Source of the DNA: Novosphingobium sp. HII-3
GTDB taxonomy: Bacteria > Pseudomonadota > Alphaproteobacteria > Sphingomonadales > Sphingomonadaceae
Direction of reading: 5' to 3'
DNA: 56,290 nucleotides
Assembly: GCF_002916655.1 (NCBI RefSeq)
Contig: NZ_PPSM01000015.1
Span: forward strand, 1-56,290
This document shows, piece after piece, positions 37,466 through 47,400 of this stretch; position 1 is the first letter of the stretch; the number at the start of each line of letters is the position of its first letter. The notes under the pieces were generated by a model that worked only from the letters and a program-made list of their open reading frames with translations, made no database searches and had not been told where the DNA came from. Position numbers and translations under genes: made by a program.

Positions 37466-38686
37466 TCAGGAAAATCGCTCGATGTCAAACGGGCCGAGCG
37501 GAATGTCGGGTGCCTCACCGGCAATGACGGATGCCATGAGCCTGCCGGTGACGGGGGCCAGCGTCAGCCCCAGATGCTGATGACCGAACGCATAGTAAAG
37601 GTTTGGCACCCGCGTCGAGCGCCCCATGGCGGGAAGATAATCCGGCAAGGTGGGCCGACATCCCATCCAGCGGCGGAAGGGGCCGCTGATCGGCAAACCA
37701 AGCTCGGCGATGTGTGTTTCCAGTCTCTCCCACTTGCGCGGATCGGCCGGAGCGTCCGGCCGGTTCATCTCCACGAAGCTGGCGGCCTGCACGGCCTGTC
37801 GGTACCGCGTCACGATCATCGCGCGCTCCTCAAACACGACCGGCGGCAGATCGCGGGGCCAACCGGTCACATCGGCGCGAACATGATAGCCGCGCTCGGC
37901 GATGATCGGTGCCTTGTGTCCCGCGGCTTTCATCAACGCGCCTGAGCGGACTCCCGCGCAAACGATGATTTTGTCCGCCTCCAACCCGTGCACCTGCACG
38001 CGCCCGTGCTGCAGCTGAAGCGAGGCGCGTTCCTGTACGAGCGCACCTCCGAGGTCGACGAAGGCCTGCCTCAGCGCGTGGCGCAAGGCACCCAGATCGG
38101 CGATCTGAGCCGTACCGCTGAAGCGGACGGCACCCGAAATCGGCCGCGCGCAGATCCTCGACAAGGCTGAGAGGTCATCGCCGCTGGCCGGATGCACGGT
38201 GGCCGGACCGGTGCGTGCGCCCTCCCACGCTCTTCGGCCGGCCTGCGCTGCTGCGGCGCTGTTCCACAGCACCAGATGCCCGTCGCTCCGCAGAAGATCC
38301 TGCGCGCCGATCCGGTGCAGGAGCGAAGACCAGGCCGGGAGCGCGCGGTCCATCAGCGGCGCCATCGCGGCACATCCCGTCGCAAAGCGCTTCGGGCGTC
38401 CCGCTGAAAGTAGGCGCAGTCCGAAGGGCAGCCATTCGGCCACCGCGCCCGGCGGGAAGGACGCCGCGCCGCCACGCATGAACAGGCGGTGGGGAAGCGA
38501 GCGCACCATGGCCCACGAAGCCAGCGGTTCGACCTGCTCGACGGCGATGTGCCCCGCATTGCCCCACGAAGCGGCCTGTCCAGCAGCGTCATCATCGACC
38601 AGCGCAACCCGGTGCCCGGCCTGCAGCAATTCGATGCCGGCGCTCAGCCCGACTACGCCTCCACCTATGATTCCGATGAGGCTCAC
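37466..38686 (-). CDS. DadA-like FAD-dependent D-amino-acid (D-hydroxyproline) dehydrogenase
   Basis: A 406-residue flavoprotein of the DAO/DadA group with the N-terminal IIGGGVVGLSAGIELLQAG FAD motif and the C-terminal YAFGHQHLGLTLAPVTGRLM segment. Such enzymes oxidise D-amino acids and pass electrons to the respiratory chain. In the same regulon as 4-hydroxyproline epimerase, the probable substrate is cis-4-hydroxy-D-proline, giving pyrroline-4-hydroxy-2-carboxylate. The GTG at 38686 is chosen: GGAG is 5 bases upstream, and the longer frame to 38746 would run through the operator at 38714-38728. It heads a two-gene operon with the M24 peptidase. Confidence 0.9.
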   Translation of the reverse strand: MSLIGIIGGGVVGLSAGIELLQAGHRVALVDDDAAGQAASWGNAGHIAVEQVEPLASWAMVRSLPHRLFMRGGAASFPPGAVAEWLPFGLRLLSAGRPKRFATGCAAMAPLMDRALPAWSSLLHRIGAQDLLRSDGHLVLWNSAAAAQAGRRAWEGARTGPATVHPASGDDLSALSRICARPISGAVRFSGTAQIADLGALRHALRQAFVDLGGALVQERASLQLQHGRVQVHGLEADKIIVCAGVRSGALMKAAGHKAPIIAERGYHVRADVTGWPRDLPPVVFEERAMIVTRYRQAVQAASFVEMNRPDAPADPRKWERLETHIAELGLPISGPFRRWMGCRPTLPDYLPAMGRSTRVPNLYYAFGHQHLGLTLAPVTGRLMASVIAGEAPDIPLGPFDIERFS

Positions 38687-38713
38687 GAAAACTCCATTGC
38701 CACAGCCGCCTTG

Positions 38714-38728
38714 TTTCGTATACCGTAT
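38714..38728 (-). promoter_or_regulatory. GntR-type operator upstream of the dehydrogenase/M24 operon
   Basis: TTTCGTATACCGTAT with core GTATAC at 38718-38723, 28 bases before the GTG at 38686. Its reverse complement, ATACGGTATACGAAA, shares the core and flank with the sites at 38883, 41248 and 51982. Confidence 0.65.
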
Positions 38729-38882
38729 ATATAACTGGGCAACCACGCAAGGTTTGATGCTGTGACACGCTTATCTGCTGCCGTTGCTGACCCGCTCCTC
38801 CGCATTGCCGCAGAGTCGCCCCGGCTGGGCCAAAGGAATGCCCCTCGCGAAGCGCAATTGCCTCACTTTCCAGGATCATCTA

Positions 38883-38892
38883 CCGTATACGG
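38883..38892 (+). promoter_or_regulatory. GntR-type operator upstream of the regulator/permease operon
   Basis: The perfect palindrome CCGTATACGG, 51 bases before the GTG start of the GntR gene. It suggests autoregulation and joint control with the divergent dehydrogenase operon. Confidence 0.65.
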
Positions 38893-38943
38893 GGGCACCG
38901 CACACACGGTCCGTGCAGCCGTCCCCTGTATGGAGACCCGTCT

Positions 38944-39600
38944 GTGACCATCGTCGTCCGCACTCTTGCCGAACGCATATTCGACGTCATTCGTGAGCGT
39001 ATCGTTGAAGGGCAGCTTCCCGTCTCGGAGCCGGTGCGTCAGGATGCGCTTGCAGCCGAACTGGGGGTGAGCAAGATCCCCCTTCGTGAGGCGCTGGCCA
39101 AGCTTGAACACGAAGGTCTGCTGACCAGTCAGGCCAATAGAGGATGGTTCGTGCGCCCCATGTCGCAGGACCAGGCGGAGGAGATTTATCTCCTACGCCT
39201 TGCAATAGAACCCGCAGCAGCAGCCTATGCCTGCCTTAAGGCCGATGATGCGGACAGGGCCGCCGCGTGCGAGGCTTTCGAGCGGCTTGACGCCGCCACG
39301 AAGGAAAACCTCAAAGACGTAGCGGTGCGCAACCGACAGTTCCACGTAAGCCTCGTTCGACCAGGCGGCCGCCTTCTCACCACGCAGCTGGTGGAGCGCC
39401 TTGAGGTGCTTGCCGAACGCTATGTCATCGCGCACCTGCAGCCGGCGGGCCGTGGCGACCGTGCGCATCTTGAGCACCGCGATCTGCTGGATGCGTGGCT
39501 GGCGGGCGACTCCAGCCGCGTCAAAGACCTTCTCACCGCGCACATCTCCAGCACTCTGGACGATCTGCGGGCCCATTTCACCGCAAGCCAGCCGAGCTGA
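38944..39600 (+). CDS. GntR-family (FCD) regulator of the hydroxyproline-type regulon
   Basis: A 218-residue regulator with an N-terminal winged helix (about 5-70, ending in LEHEGLLTSQANRGWFV) and an FCD effector domain (about 80-210) with ligand-region residues in NRQFHVSLV, LEHRDLLDAW and LTAHISSTL. GTG start. The palindrome CCGTATACGG lies before its own gene, and related palindromes lie before three other operons of the locus, so it probably represses the set and is released by hydroxyproline or a breakdown product. The amino-acid permease gene follows after 22 bases in the same operon. Confidence 0.92.
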   Translation: MTIVVRTLAERIFDVIRERIVEGQLPVSEPVRQDALAAELGVSKIPLREALAKLEHEGLLTSQANRGWFVRPMSQDQAEEIYLLRLAIEPAAAAYACLKADDADRAAACEAFERLDAATKENLKDVAVRNRQFHVSLVRPGGRLLTTQLVERLEVLAERYVIAHLQPAGRGDRAHLEHRDLLDAWLAGDSSRVKDLLTAHISSTLDDLRAHFTASQPS

Positions 39601-39622
39601 GCCCTCAACCATCAGGAAACCT

Positions 39623-41053
39623 ATGTTCGGACCGCGAAAATCCATTGAGAAACTATCCCAGCGCGCTTCCGGGCATTCCCTTGCCAAGACATTGAGCTGG
39701 CCGCACCTGATAGCTCTTGGCGTCGGCGCCATCGTAGGCACCGGCATTTACACACTGACTGGCGTCGGCGCGGAGCGGGCCGGGCCCGCAGTCATCCTTG
39801 CATTCGCGATAGCAGGCGCGGTCTGTGCCTGCGCGGCTCTTGCCTATGCGGAAATGGCCACGCTCATCCCCGCAGCGGGTAGCGCCTACACGTTCAGCTA
39901 CGCGGCGATGGGCGAAACCATCGCCTGGATCGTGGGATGGAGCCTCATACTCGAGTATTCGCTCGCCTGCTCCACGGTCGCGGTGGGCTGGTCCGGCTAC
40001 CTTGTCGGGTGGATGCAGGCGGCGGGACTGGATCTTCCGCAGGCCCTGCTCGTAGGACCGCATGGCGGTGGGATCATCAACCTGCCAGCGGTCGTCGTCG
40101 CTCTCGGCGTGATGGGTCTTCTGATTGCCGGCACGCGTGAAAGCGCCACTCTCAACATCGTGCTGGTTATCATCAAGCTGGCCGCACTTTCTGTTTTCGT
40201 GGCAATGGCCCTGCCCGCCTTTCAGTCCTCAAACCTCGAACCGTTCATGCCTTACGGCTTCGCGAGCACCGAGATCGAAGGTCAGAAGCGTGGCGTGATG
40301 GCCGCAGCGGCCATCGTCTTCTTCGCCTTCTACGGCTTCGATGCCGTCGCCACGTCGGCGGAGGAAGCCAAGAACCCCGGTCGCGACCTCACCATCGGCA
40401 TCATCGGCTCCATGGTCGTCTGCACGCTGATCTACATGGCTGTCGCCATCACTGCGGTCGGCGCGCTCCCCTTCCTCAGCCTTGCCAATTCGCCCGAACC
40501 CCTGGCGCTCGTTCTGCGCAGCCTGGATCACCCGGTAGCGGCACACCTCGTCGCACTGGCCGCCGTTATCGCCCTTCCATCCGTCATCCTCGTTATGATG
40601 TACGGCCAGAGCCGCGTCTTCTTCGTCATGGCACGCGACGGCCTGTTGCCGCGCGCGCTGGCCGAAGTGAGCCCGCGTACGGGTGCTCCCACGCGCATCA
40701 CGCTGATGACCGGCATTTCCATCGCCATAGTGGCAGGCATCTTCCGCCTCGATGAAATCGCGGAGCTTGCGAATGCAGGCACTCTGATCGCGTTCATGTC
40801 CGTAGGCGCATGCCTCATGATCCTTCGCCGGCGCGCACCGCAGCTCCCCCGCCTGTTCCGCTGCCCCCAGCCTATGTTGGTTGGTACGCTCACCATCGCG
40901 GGCTGCGCCTATCTCCTTCTCAGCTTGCCGAGTTCGACGCTGGTCCGCTTTGCAGCCTGGAACGTGATCGGATTGTTGCTGTACTTCATCTACGGCCGGA
41001 CCCGAAGCGAGGCCGCGCGTGAAGCTGCAACGGCTGGGCAAGCCTCGGCCTGA
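39623..41053 (+). CDS. APC-superfamily amino-acid permease
   Basis: A 476-residue inner-membrane transporter with about 12 helices, beginning with the family motif GVGAIVGTGIYTLTGVGA. It belongs to the cationic/neutral amino-acid transporter branch (CAT/YfnA-like), judged by the layout and by ALAYAEMATLIPAAGSAYTFSYAAMGE. AGGAAA sits 4 bases before the ATG at 39623; the frame is open to 39401 inside the regulator gene. It is co-transcribed with the GntR regulator, so uptake of hydroxyproline, proline or a related amino acid is likely. Confidence 0.92.
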   Translation: MFGPRKSIEKLSQRASGHSLAKTLSWPHLIALGVGAIVGTGIYTLTGVGAERAGPAVILAFAIAGAVCACAALAYAEMATLIPAAGSAYTFSYAAMGETIAWIVGWSLILEYSLACSTVAVGWSGYLVGWMQAAGLDLPQALLVGPHGGGIINLPAVVVALGVMGLLIAGTRESATLNIVLVIIKLAALSVFVAMALPAFQSSNLEPFMPYGFASTEIEGQKRGVMAAAAIVFFAFYGFDAVATSAEEAKNPGRDLTIGIIGSMVVCTLIYMAVAITAVGALPFLSLANSPEPLALVLRSLDHPVAAHLVALAAVIALPSVILVMMYGQSRVFFVMARDGLLPRALAEVSPRTGAPTRITLMTGISIAIVAGIFRLDEIAELANAGTLIAFMSVGACLMILRRRAPQLPRLFRCPQPMLVGTLTIAGCAYLLLSLPSSTLVRFAAWNVIGLLLYFIYGRTRSEAAREAATAGQASA

Positions 41054-41069
41054 GCCGAACTCAAGCCCT

Positions 41070-41101
41070 GCGTCGGCCCGCCAGCACCGCCGGGCCGACG
41101 C
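41070..41101 (+). terminator. Hairpin terminator after the permease gene
   Basis: GCGTCGGCCCG (41070-41080) and CGGGCCGACGC (41091-41101) form a perfect 11-base-pair stem with a 10-base loop, 16 bases after the permease stop. No U-run follows. Confidence 0.55.
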
Positions 41102-41247
41102 CCGCCGTCCCTCGCTCATCCCTCGTTGTTGGATCGAGCCCGCGCGTGAAGTTGCGGGAATGGGGCAGTGCGAGTGGGGCAGCTGTCTCCGCTCTGTGAC
41201 CAAATCTCCACGGGCAAGACAGAAGCTTTCCTGATCGTTTAGTATTT

Positions 41248-41255
41248 CGTATACG
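41248..41255 (+). promoter_or_regulatory. GntR-type operator upstream of the second TonB receptor
   Basis: CGTATACG, flanked as ATTTCGTATACGGTAT, lies 60 bases before the ATG at 41316. It shares the centre and flanking A/T pattern with the other sites of the locus. Confidence 0.65.
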
Positions 41256-41315
41256 GTATTTGACTTGTCGTACAAAATGACGCAGCCTGTGGCTTACCAA
41301 CAAGGGAGTCACCGT

Positions 41316-44231
41316 ATGAGGGGTCATCAGAGAAAACTTTATTGCGCCGTCGCGCTGACTGCGCTCGTCGCCGGGACGGCTCAGGCGCAACAAGCGCCGG
41401 TCGGCTCGGAGGACGGGATCAGCAATGACATCGTGGTCACCGGCACACGCATCAAGCGGGCAGATCTGGAATCGAACAGCCCGCAGACCATCGTCGGGTC
41501 GGAGGAGTTCCGGTACCAGGGCGCCACGACCGTGGAGCAGGTCCTGAACCGCTTGCCGCAGTTCACCGCTGACGCGAACGAGAACGTGTCCAACGGTTCG
41601 GACGGCACCTCCAAGATCAACCTGCGCAACCTCGGCTCGCAGCGCGTCCTCGTCCTTGTCGACGGTCAGCGCATGATGCCATCACAGGCGGTGAACCTTA
41701 GCTTCCTGCCGAGCAGCCTGGTCGAGCGTGTGGACGTCATGTCGGGCGGCGCCTCGGCCGTTTACGGCTCCGACGCGCTTTCGGGTGTCGTCAACTTCAT
41801 CATGAAGAAGGATCTGGACGGGGTTCGGATCGACGCCCAGGCCGGCTTTGCGCAACATGACAACAACAACGGTGCGCTGCGCGCGCTGCAGCGTTCCGCC
41901 GGCTATGATCCCGCCCCGGGTTCCGTCATCGACGGCGGCAAGCAGGACATCACCGTCTCGGTCGGCAAGAACTTCGCGGACGGTCGCGGTAACATAACCG
42001 TCTACGGCGGTTATCGCAGCTTCAGCCCTGTGCGCCAGTCCAGCCGCGACGTTTCCGCCTGTGCGCTGCAGGATACGACCACCGCGTTGTTCTGCGGTGG
42101 CTCCAGCCAGTCGCCCTATGGTGTCTTCGTTCCTTTGTCGGACAAGAGCGCGTACCAGGGCCAGACGCTCGTCAACAACCGCAACGGTGACGGTACGCTG
42201 GTTCCTTACGATCCCTCATACGCCTACAACTACGCGCCCGATTCCTACTTCCAGCGTTCGGACGAGCGCATCACGGCCGGCGGTTTCGCGCACTACGAGT
42301 TCAGCCAGGCTGCGGAACTCTACGGCAGCTTCATGTACATGAAGGACCAGACGTTCTCGCAGGTCGCACCCTCGGCGATCTGGCTGGGCACCCCATTCGA
42401 CGTCTCGTGCAACAATCCCTACGCCAGCGCGGCCCAGCTTCAGGCCATCTGCGGCGCGGCAGCCGGCACCAACACGACCGAAGAATCGCTCGTGGCGTAC
42501 CGCACCACCCTGGCACCCCGCCGGGACAACCTTCGCTACAACGACTACCGCTACACTGCGGGTCTCCGCGGCGATCTCGGCAGCGGCTTCAGCTATGACG
42601 TCAACTACATGTACTCGCTGGTCAAGTTCAAGGAGACCTACCTCAACGACGTGAACCAGGTTCGCGCCGGGTATGCCCTGAACGCGATCGACGTGAACGG
42701 CGTGCCGACTTGCGTTGCCGCGATCAACGGCACCGATCCCAACTGCATCCCGGCCAATGTGTTCCTCCCCAACGCGATGACGGCGGAACAGGCCGCATAC
42801 CTGTTCGGGGAGAGCAACACCGCGTCGCGCAACTCCCTGCAGGTCATTTCGGCGAACCTCAGTGGTGACCTGGGCAAGCTGGGCGTCACGATGCCCTGGG
42901 CCAGCCAGGGTGTCGGCATCGCGCTTGGCCTCGAACGCCGCCGGGAGACGCTCAAGTTCACAGCCGACGAAGTTGCACAGCAGAACGGCACGATGAACGC
43001 CGACGGCATCATCTCGGTCACCGAAGCCTACGGTGAAATCGAGATCCCGCTGATCGAAGACCGCCCCTTTTTCCAGTCGCTGACGTTCAACGCAGGCGTT
43101 CGCTATTCTTCATACGACAACAAGCAGAACTCGACCGGCTTCAGCTCCGGTTACAACGTCTGGACTTACAAGGGCGAGCTGAGCTGGCAGCCGATCGACG
43201 ATCTGCGCATCAGGGCAAGCTACAACCGCGCTATTCGCGCACCTAACGTGGCAGAGCTGTTCGCAACGACGGCAGTTGGCAACGTCGCCGCGCAGGACCC
43301 TTGCGCCGGGGCAAACCCTTCGGCGTCGCTGGAAATTTGCAAGCTCACGGGCGTGACAGATGCACAGTACGGCCGCATTGCCGAATGCCCCGCGGCAACG
43401 TGCTCCGCGCTCAGCGGCGGCAACCTTGCACTCAAGCCGGAAACCGCGGACACCTACACCGCAGGTGTCGTCATCACGCCGAAGGCGCTGCGCAACTTCT
43501 CGCTGTCGATCGACTACTTCAACATCAAGGTGAAGGACTACATCGGCTCGATCGCACCCTCCCTGATCCTTGGCCAGTGCGCAGAAACCGGCGATCCGTA
43601 CTTCTGCGGGCTCTTCCGGCGCGATCCCCGATCGGGTGCTTTGTTCGGGCAGAACGCCGGGTATGTGATTTCCACGACGCTCAACACCGGCTATCTGCAG
43701 ACCTCGGGCTTCGACATCAACGCGGACTACACGTTCGATATCGGGAAGGCCGGTCGCATCAATGTCGGCGTTGTCGGCACCTACCTGCTCGAGCAGGTTT
43801 CGGAGCCGGTCCCCGGGATGGGCACCTACGACTGCAAGGGCCTGTTCGGCTACACCTGCGGTCAGCCGACGCCGGAATGGCGCCATGTCGCGCGTTTCAC
43901 CTGGATGGCGCCGAGCGACACGAACGTCTCTGTCTCCTGGCGTCACATCGGCGGCACGACGCTGTCGAGCCTCACTGACAATCCGCTGCTCAGCGCGCCT
44001 GAAACCGTGGTGAACAGCAAGATCGATGCCTACAACTATATCGATCTGGCGCTTACGCAGACCATCGACAACGGACTGACGCTGCGGGCCGGTGTGAACA
44101 ACCTGTTCGACAAGGATCCCCCGGCCCTGTCCGCCGGCCTCCTGCAGACCTTCGGCAACGGAAACACGTATCCAGGCGTCTACGATGCGCTTGGTCGCAC
44201 GATCTTCATCGGTGCCACCGTCAACTTCTAA
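41316..44231 (+). CDS. TonB-dependent outer-membrane receptor of the hydroxyproline/glycoprotein locus
   Basis: A 971-residue receptor. It has a signal peptide (about 1-25, TALVAGTAQAQQ), then a TonB-box-like DIVVTGTRIKRADLESNSPQ, a plug with VLVLVDGQRMMPSQA and the metal-independent SGGASAVYGSDALSGVVNF motif, and a long barrel ending TIFIGATVNF. This subfamily is close to oligopeptide and polysaccharide receptors of sphingomonads and xanthomonads. The ATG at 41316 follows AAGGGAG at 7 bases. It has its own promoter with an operator and a perfect terminator. Its likely cargo is glycopeptides released from plant wall glycoproteins; that is inferred from the neighbours. Confidence 0.93.
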   Translation: MRGHQRKLYCAVALTALVAGTAQAQQAPVGSEDGISNDIVVTGTRIKRADLESNSPQTIVGSEEFRYQGATTVEQVLNRLPQFTADANENVSNGSDGTSKINLRNLGSQRVLVLVDGQRMMPSQAVNLSFLPSSLVERVDVMSGGASAVYGSDALSGVVNFIMKKDLDGVRIDAQAGFAQHDNNNGALRALQRSAGYDPAPGSVIDGGKQDITVSVGKNFADGRGNITVYGGYRSFSPVRQSSRDVSACALQDTTTALFCGGSSQSPYGVFVPLSDKSAYQGQTLVNNRNGDGTLVPYDPSYAYNYAPDSYFQRSDERITAGGFAHYEFSQAAELYGSFMYMKDQTFSQVAPSAIWLGTPFDVSCNNPYASAAQLQAICGAAAGTNTTEESLVAYRTTLAPRRDNLRYNDYRYTAGLRGDLGSGFSYDVNYMYSLVKFKETYLNDVNQVRAGYALNAIDVNGVPTCVAAINGTDPNCIPANVFLPNAMTAEQAAYLFGESNTASRNSLQVISANLSGDLGKLGVTMPWASQGVGIALGLERRRETLKFTADEVAQQNGTMNADGIISVTEAYGEIEIPLIEDRPFFQSLTFNAGVRYSSYDNKQNSTGFSSGYNVWTYKGELSWQPIDDLRIRASYNRAIRAPNVAELFATTAVGNVAAQDPCAGANPSASLEICKLTGVTDAQYGRIAECPAATCSALSGGNLALKPETADTYTAGVVITPKALRNFSLSIDYFNIKVKDYIGSIAPSLILGQCAETGDPYFCGLFRRDPRSGALFGQNAGYVISTTLNTGYLQTSGFDINADYTFDIGKAGRINVGVVGTYLLEQVSEPVPGMGTYDCKGLFGYTCGQPTPEWRHVARFTWMAPSDTNVSVSWRHIGGTTLSSLTDNPLLSAPETVVNSKIDAYNYIDLALTQTIDNGLTLRAGVNNLFDKDPPALSAGLLQTFGNGNTYPGVYDALGRTIFIGATVNF

Positions 44232-44293
44232 TCCGCCAGCAAGCGGCGGCTTTCCTTACTCATCCACCCGGGAAAGTCGTCGCTGACGGAGTG

Positions 44294-44327
44294 GCCCGTC
44301 CGGTCTCAGACCGGACGGGCTCTTTTT
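44294..44327 (+). terminator. Rho-independent terminator of the TonB receptor gene
   Basis: GCCCGTCCGGTC (44294-44305) pairs with GACCGGACGGGC (44309-44320), loop TCA, followed by TCTTTTT. This is the clearest terminator in the window, 62 bases after the stop. Confidence 0.9.
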
Positions 44328-44452
44328 GGTCGCGGAAGGTGGCCGCGGATGTTGCGGCGCGGACGAAATCCCCCCCGGCAGCCCGACGGCCTCCGGGGAC
44401 GCACTGCAAAACAGGGGACTGCTCCGCCTTTAGCGGCGGAAGCGCGGGAACT

Positions 44453-47400
44453 TCAGTCGCCGGGCCTGCCAATCGTGAAGGACCAGGTGACCGACTTCAG
44501 GGGAATCCGAAACGGCATATGAGGCCGTCCATCCAGGTTCCAGCCGGTGTCACCTCCCACCCCCGCCTGTGCCGCGTCGATCAACAGCGTGCCGTTGCCC
44601 TGTGAGCGAATGGCGGAACTGCGCCTCGTGCCGGACGGCTTCATGGCGAGGTCGGCGTAAGGAAACGCCAGCGCGTTCACCGACAGAGGCTGCTCGCCGG
44701 TCACCCGCAGGCCGCTGCCACCACCGCTCAGTTCCAGCCACCGCACGTCGCTCTTGTTGCCGCTTTCCTGCGGGCGCGCATAGTCATGGTACTGATCTGC
44801 CAGACTGCCGCTCCAGCGACCGACCATGCCCCCGGTCTTGCGATCTGAGTACGTCTCGTGCGGCCCCCGGCCGAACCACCGTACCTGGTCCAGCGCCGGA
44901 GAGGTCTGGAACGCAAGGCCGAGGCGTAGCGGGTCCGGCAGCGTGTCGCGAAGGGGGTCGAAACGGACGACGGCACGCGCGGTCCCGTCGGGCTGCATGG
45001 TCCAGCGGGTCTCCACCTTAACCGATCCGACGCCCATGTCATGGCGCACGACGATGCTGTTGTCCTCCCTTGTCACCGCTTCGACGCGGCGGTGTTCCGA
45101 GAAGTGCTGCCACATCGCGTGAGTCTTCGGGACACCCGCTCCGATGTCGTTGTCCGTCGGCGCACGCCAGAAGTTCGGCGCACCACCCGTGAGCAGCGTG
45201 CGACCGTCGCGATCGTAGCGGATAACAAGCCCGGTGTGTCTGTCGATCTCGATCACCGTGCCGGCAGCGGAAAGCGCCAGCCCTTTTTCGGTCTCCTGCG
45301 GCAGGACGGAACCGCGGTGCTCCAGCAGCGACCTGTGCTCACCAAGCGCAAACTGCTCCCACCCGACGACGTGGCCAGCCGGCTGGGTCGGCACTGTACC
45401 CTTTTTCGCACGCGCTCGCAGCGTCAGCAGTCGCTCGGCCGTCGTGTCGACGGCGACAGGAAGCTGCAGTTCCAGCGCCCCACTTTCGCCGGGGTCGACG
45501 TGCGGCGCCCGCAATACGCCCCTGGCGGTCTCGATTCCGTCTTCTGTCACGCTCCAGTCGAAGGTGAATCCCGACAGGTCGATATGGTCATGCCGATTGA
45601 CGACGAGGTAACGCTCGCCCTCCTTCGTGAAGGTCACCGGTGCCTGTACATGCGCCAGTTCATAGTACTCCGGGTCCGGCGTACGGTCTGCCTGTATAAC
45701 GCCGTCGCCAACCGGGCTTTCGTCCGTGTGGATGCCTGGTGTCTTTGGATCGGGATCGAAGTCCACCCCCTGAGCCCAGTAGGACCGTCCGTCCTTGTCC
45801 TTCAACAGCATGGTCTGGTCCACCCAGTCCCACACGAAGCCACCCTGTAGCTTGGGATGGCTGCGCATCGCCTCCCAGTATCCTGCGATGTCGCCAAGGC
45901 TGTTGCCCATTGCGTGGGCGTACTCGCAAAGGATCAGCGGCTGCGTGAAAGCGGGATCCCTGGCATAGTCGATCATCTTGGGCACGTCGTCGTACATGGG
46001 GGCGAAGATGTCGACGTAGCTGTTCACCGGGTGGCGCCAGTTGCTCATGCTCCACCCGAGAAAACTGACGAGGCGGGTGGGATCGTTGGTCTTCACCCAC
46101 TTCGCTGCGGCTTCGAAGCTTTCTCCGATCCCCGTCTCGTTGCCGAGCGACCAGAAGATGATCGATGAATGGTTGCGATCGCGCTGCACCATGCGCGCAA
46201 CCCGGTCCAGGTGTGCGATGCGCCACCTGGGATCGTTGCCGAGCAGGAGCGAGGGATCGTTGCCATGCTCCTGCGAGAGACTGAGGTAGCCGTGGCTTTC
46301 GATGTTGGCTTCGTCCATCACGTAGAGGCCGTATTCGTCGGCAAGCTCATACCAGCGCGGATCGTTCGGGTAATGGCTGGTGCGAACGGCGTTGACGTTC
46401 GCCGCCTTCATCAGTTCGATGTCCCGGCGCATGACCTCCTCCGGCACGATGCGGAAGGTGTGCGGGTCATGTTCATGCCGGTTCACCCCCCGGATCATGA
46501 TCCGCTTGCCGTTAACCCGGACCTCTCCGCCGGCCACCTCGACGGTACGGAAGCCGATGCGCCGGCTCGTCGCCTCGACCAGCCTGCCCTGCTCGTCCAG
46601 CAGTTCGACAAGGAGCGTGTAGAGGTTGGGCGCTTCGGCGGTCCAGGTGCGGACGTTCGGCAGACGGGCCGACGTCACCAGCGTACCTTGCCCTGATGCC
46701 TCGCGTACGAGGATGCGCCGTTTGCCGTCCAGAAGCGTGGTGCGTACGCCCATGGCGGCTGGACGACCACCAAGGTCGACCGCCACCTTCAGGGCGCCGG
46801 TGCGGTAATCCGCCTCCAGCCCGGCATCGATCACCAGATCGCGAATGTGAGTCGGCGGCGCGGCATAGAGCGTGACGCTGCGTTCGATGCCGTTGACGCG
46901 CCAGAAATCCTGGTCCTCAAGATAGCTGCCGTCCGCAAAGCGGTAGAGTTCGACCGCCACCGTGTTGCGGCCCGGTCGCACATGAGCGCTCACGTCGAAT
47001 TCGCTGGGGAGCTTTGAATCCTCCGAATAGCCGACGCGCTGTCCATTGACCCAGACATAGTAAGCAGCGCCGGCCGCTCCGATGGTGAGAAGCATCCGCC
47101 GGCCCGCGAAGTTCGCAGGCACGGTGAAGTCGCGCCGGTAGGAGCCGACCTCATTCAGGCCATGATCGATCTTCGGCTGGTTGCGCGGGAATGGATAACC
47201 GCTGCCGATGAAAACAGGCTTGCCATGGCCTTCCGCCTGCAGGATGCCGGGAACCTGCATGGTGCCCCAGCCGGAGACGTCGTAGTCCGGCCTGAAGAAT
47301 CCGGCGGGGCGGGTTTCCGGGGTAGCCGACAGCTTGAACTTCCATTCTCCGTCCAGCGAAAGCAGATAGCGGGACTTTCTGGCGTCGCGCGAGAGAGCGG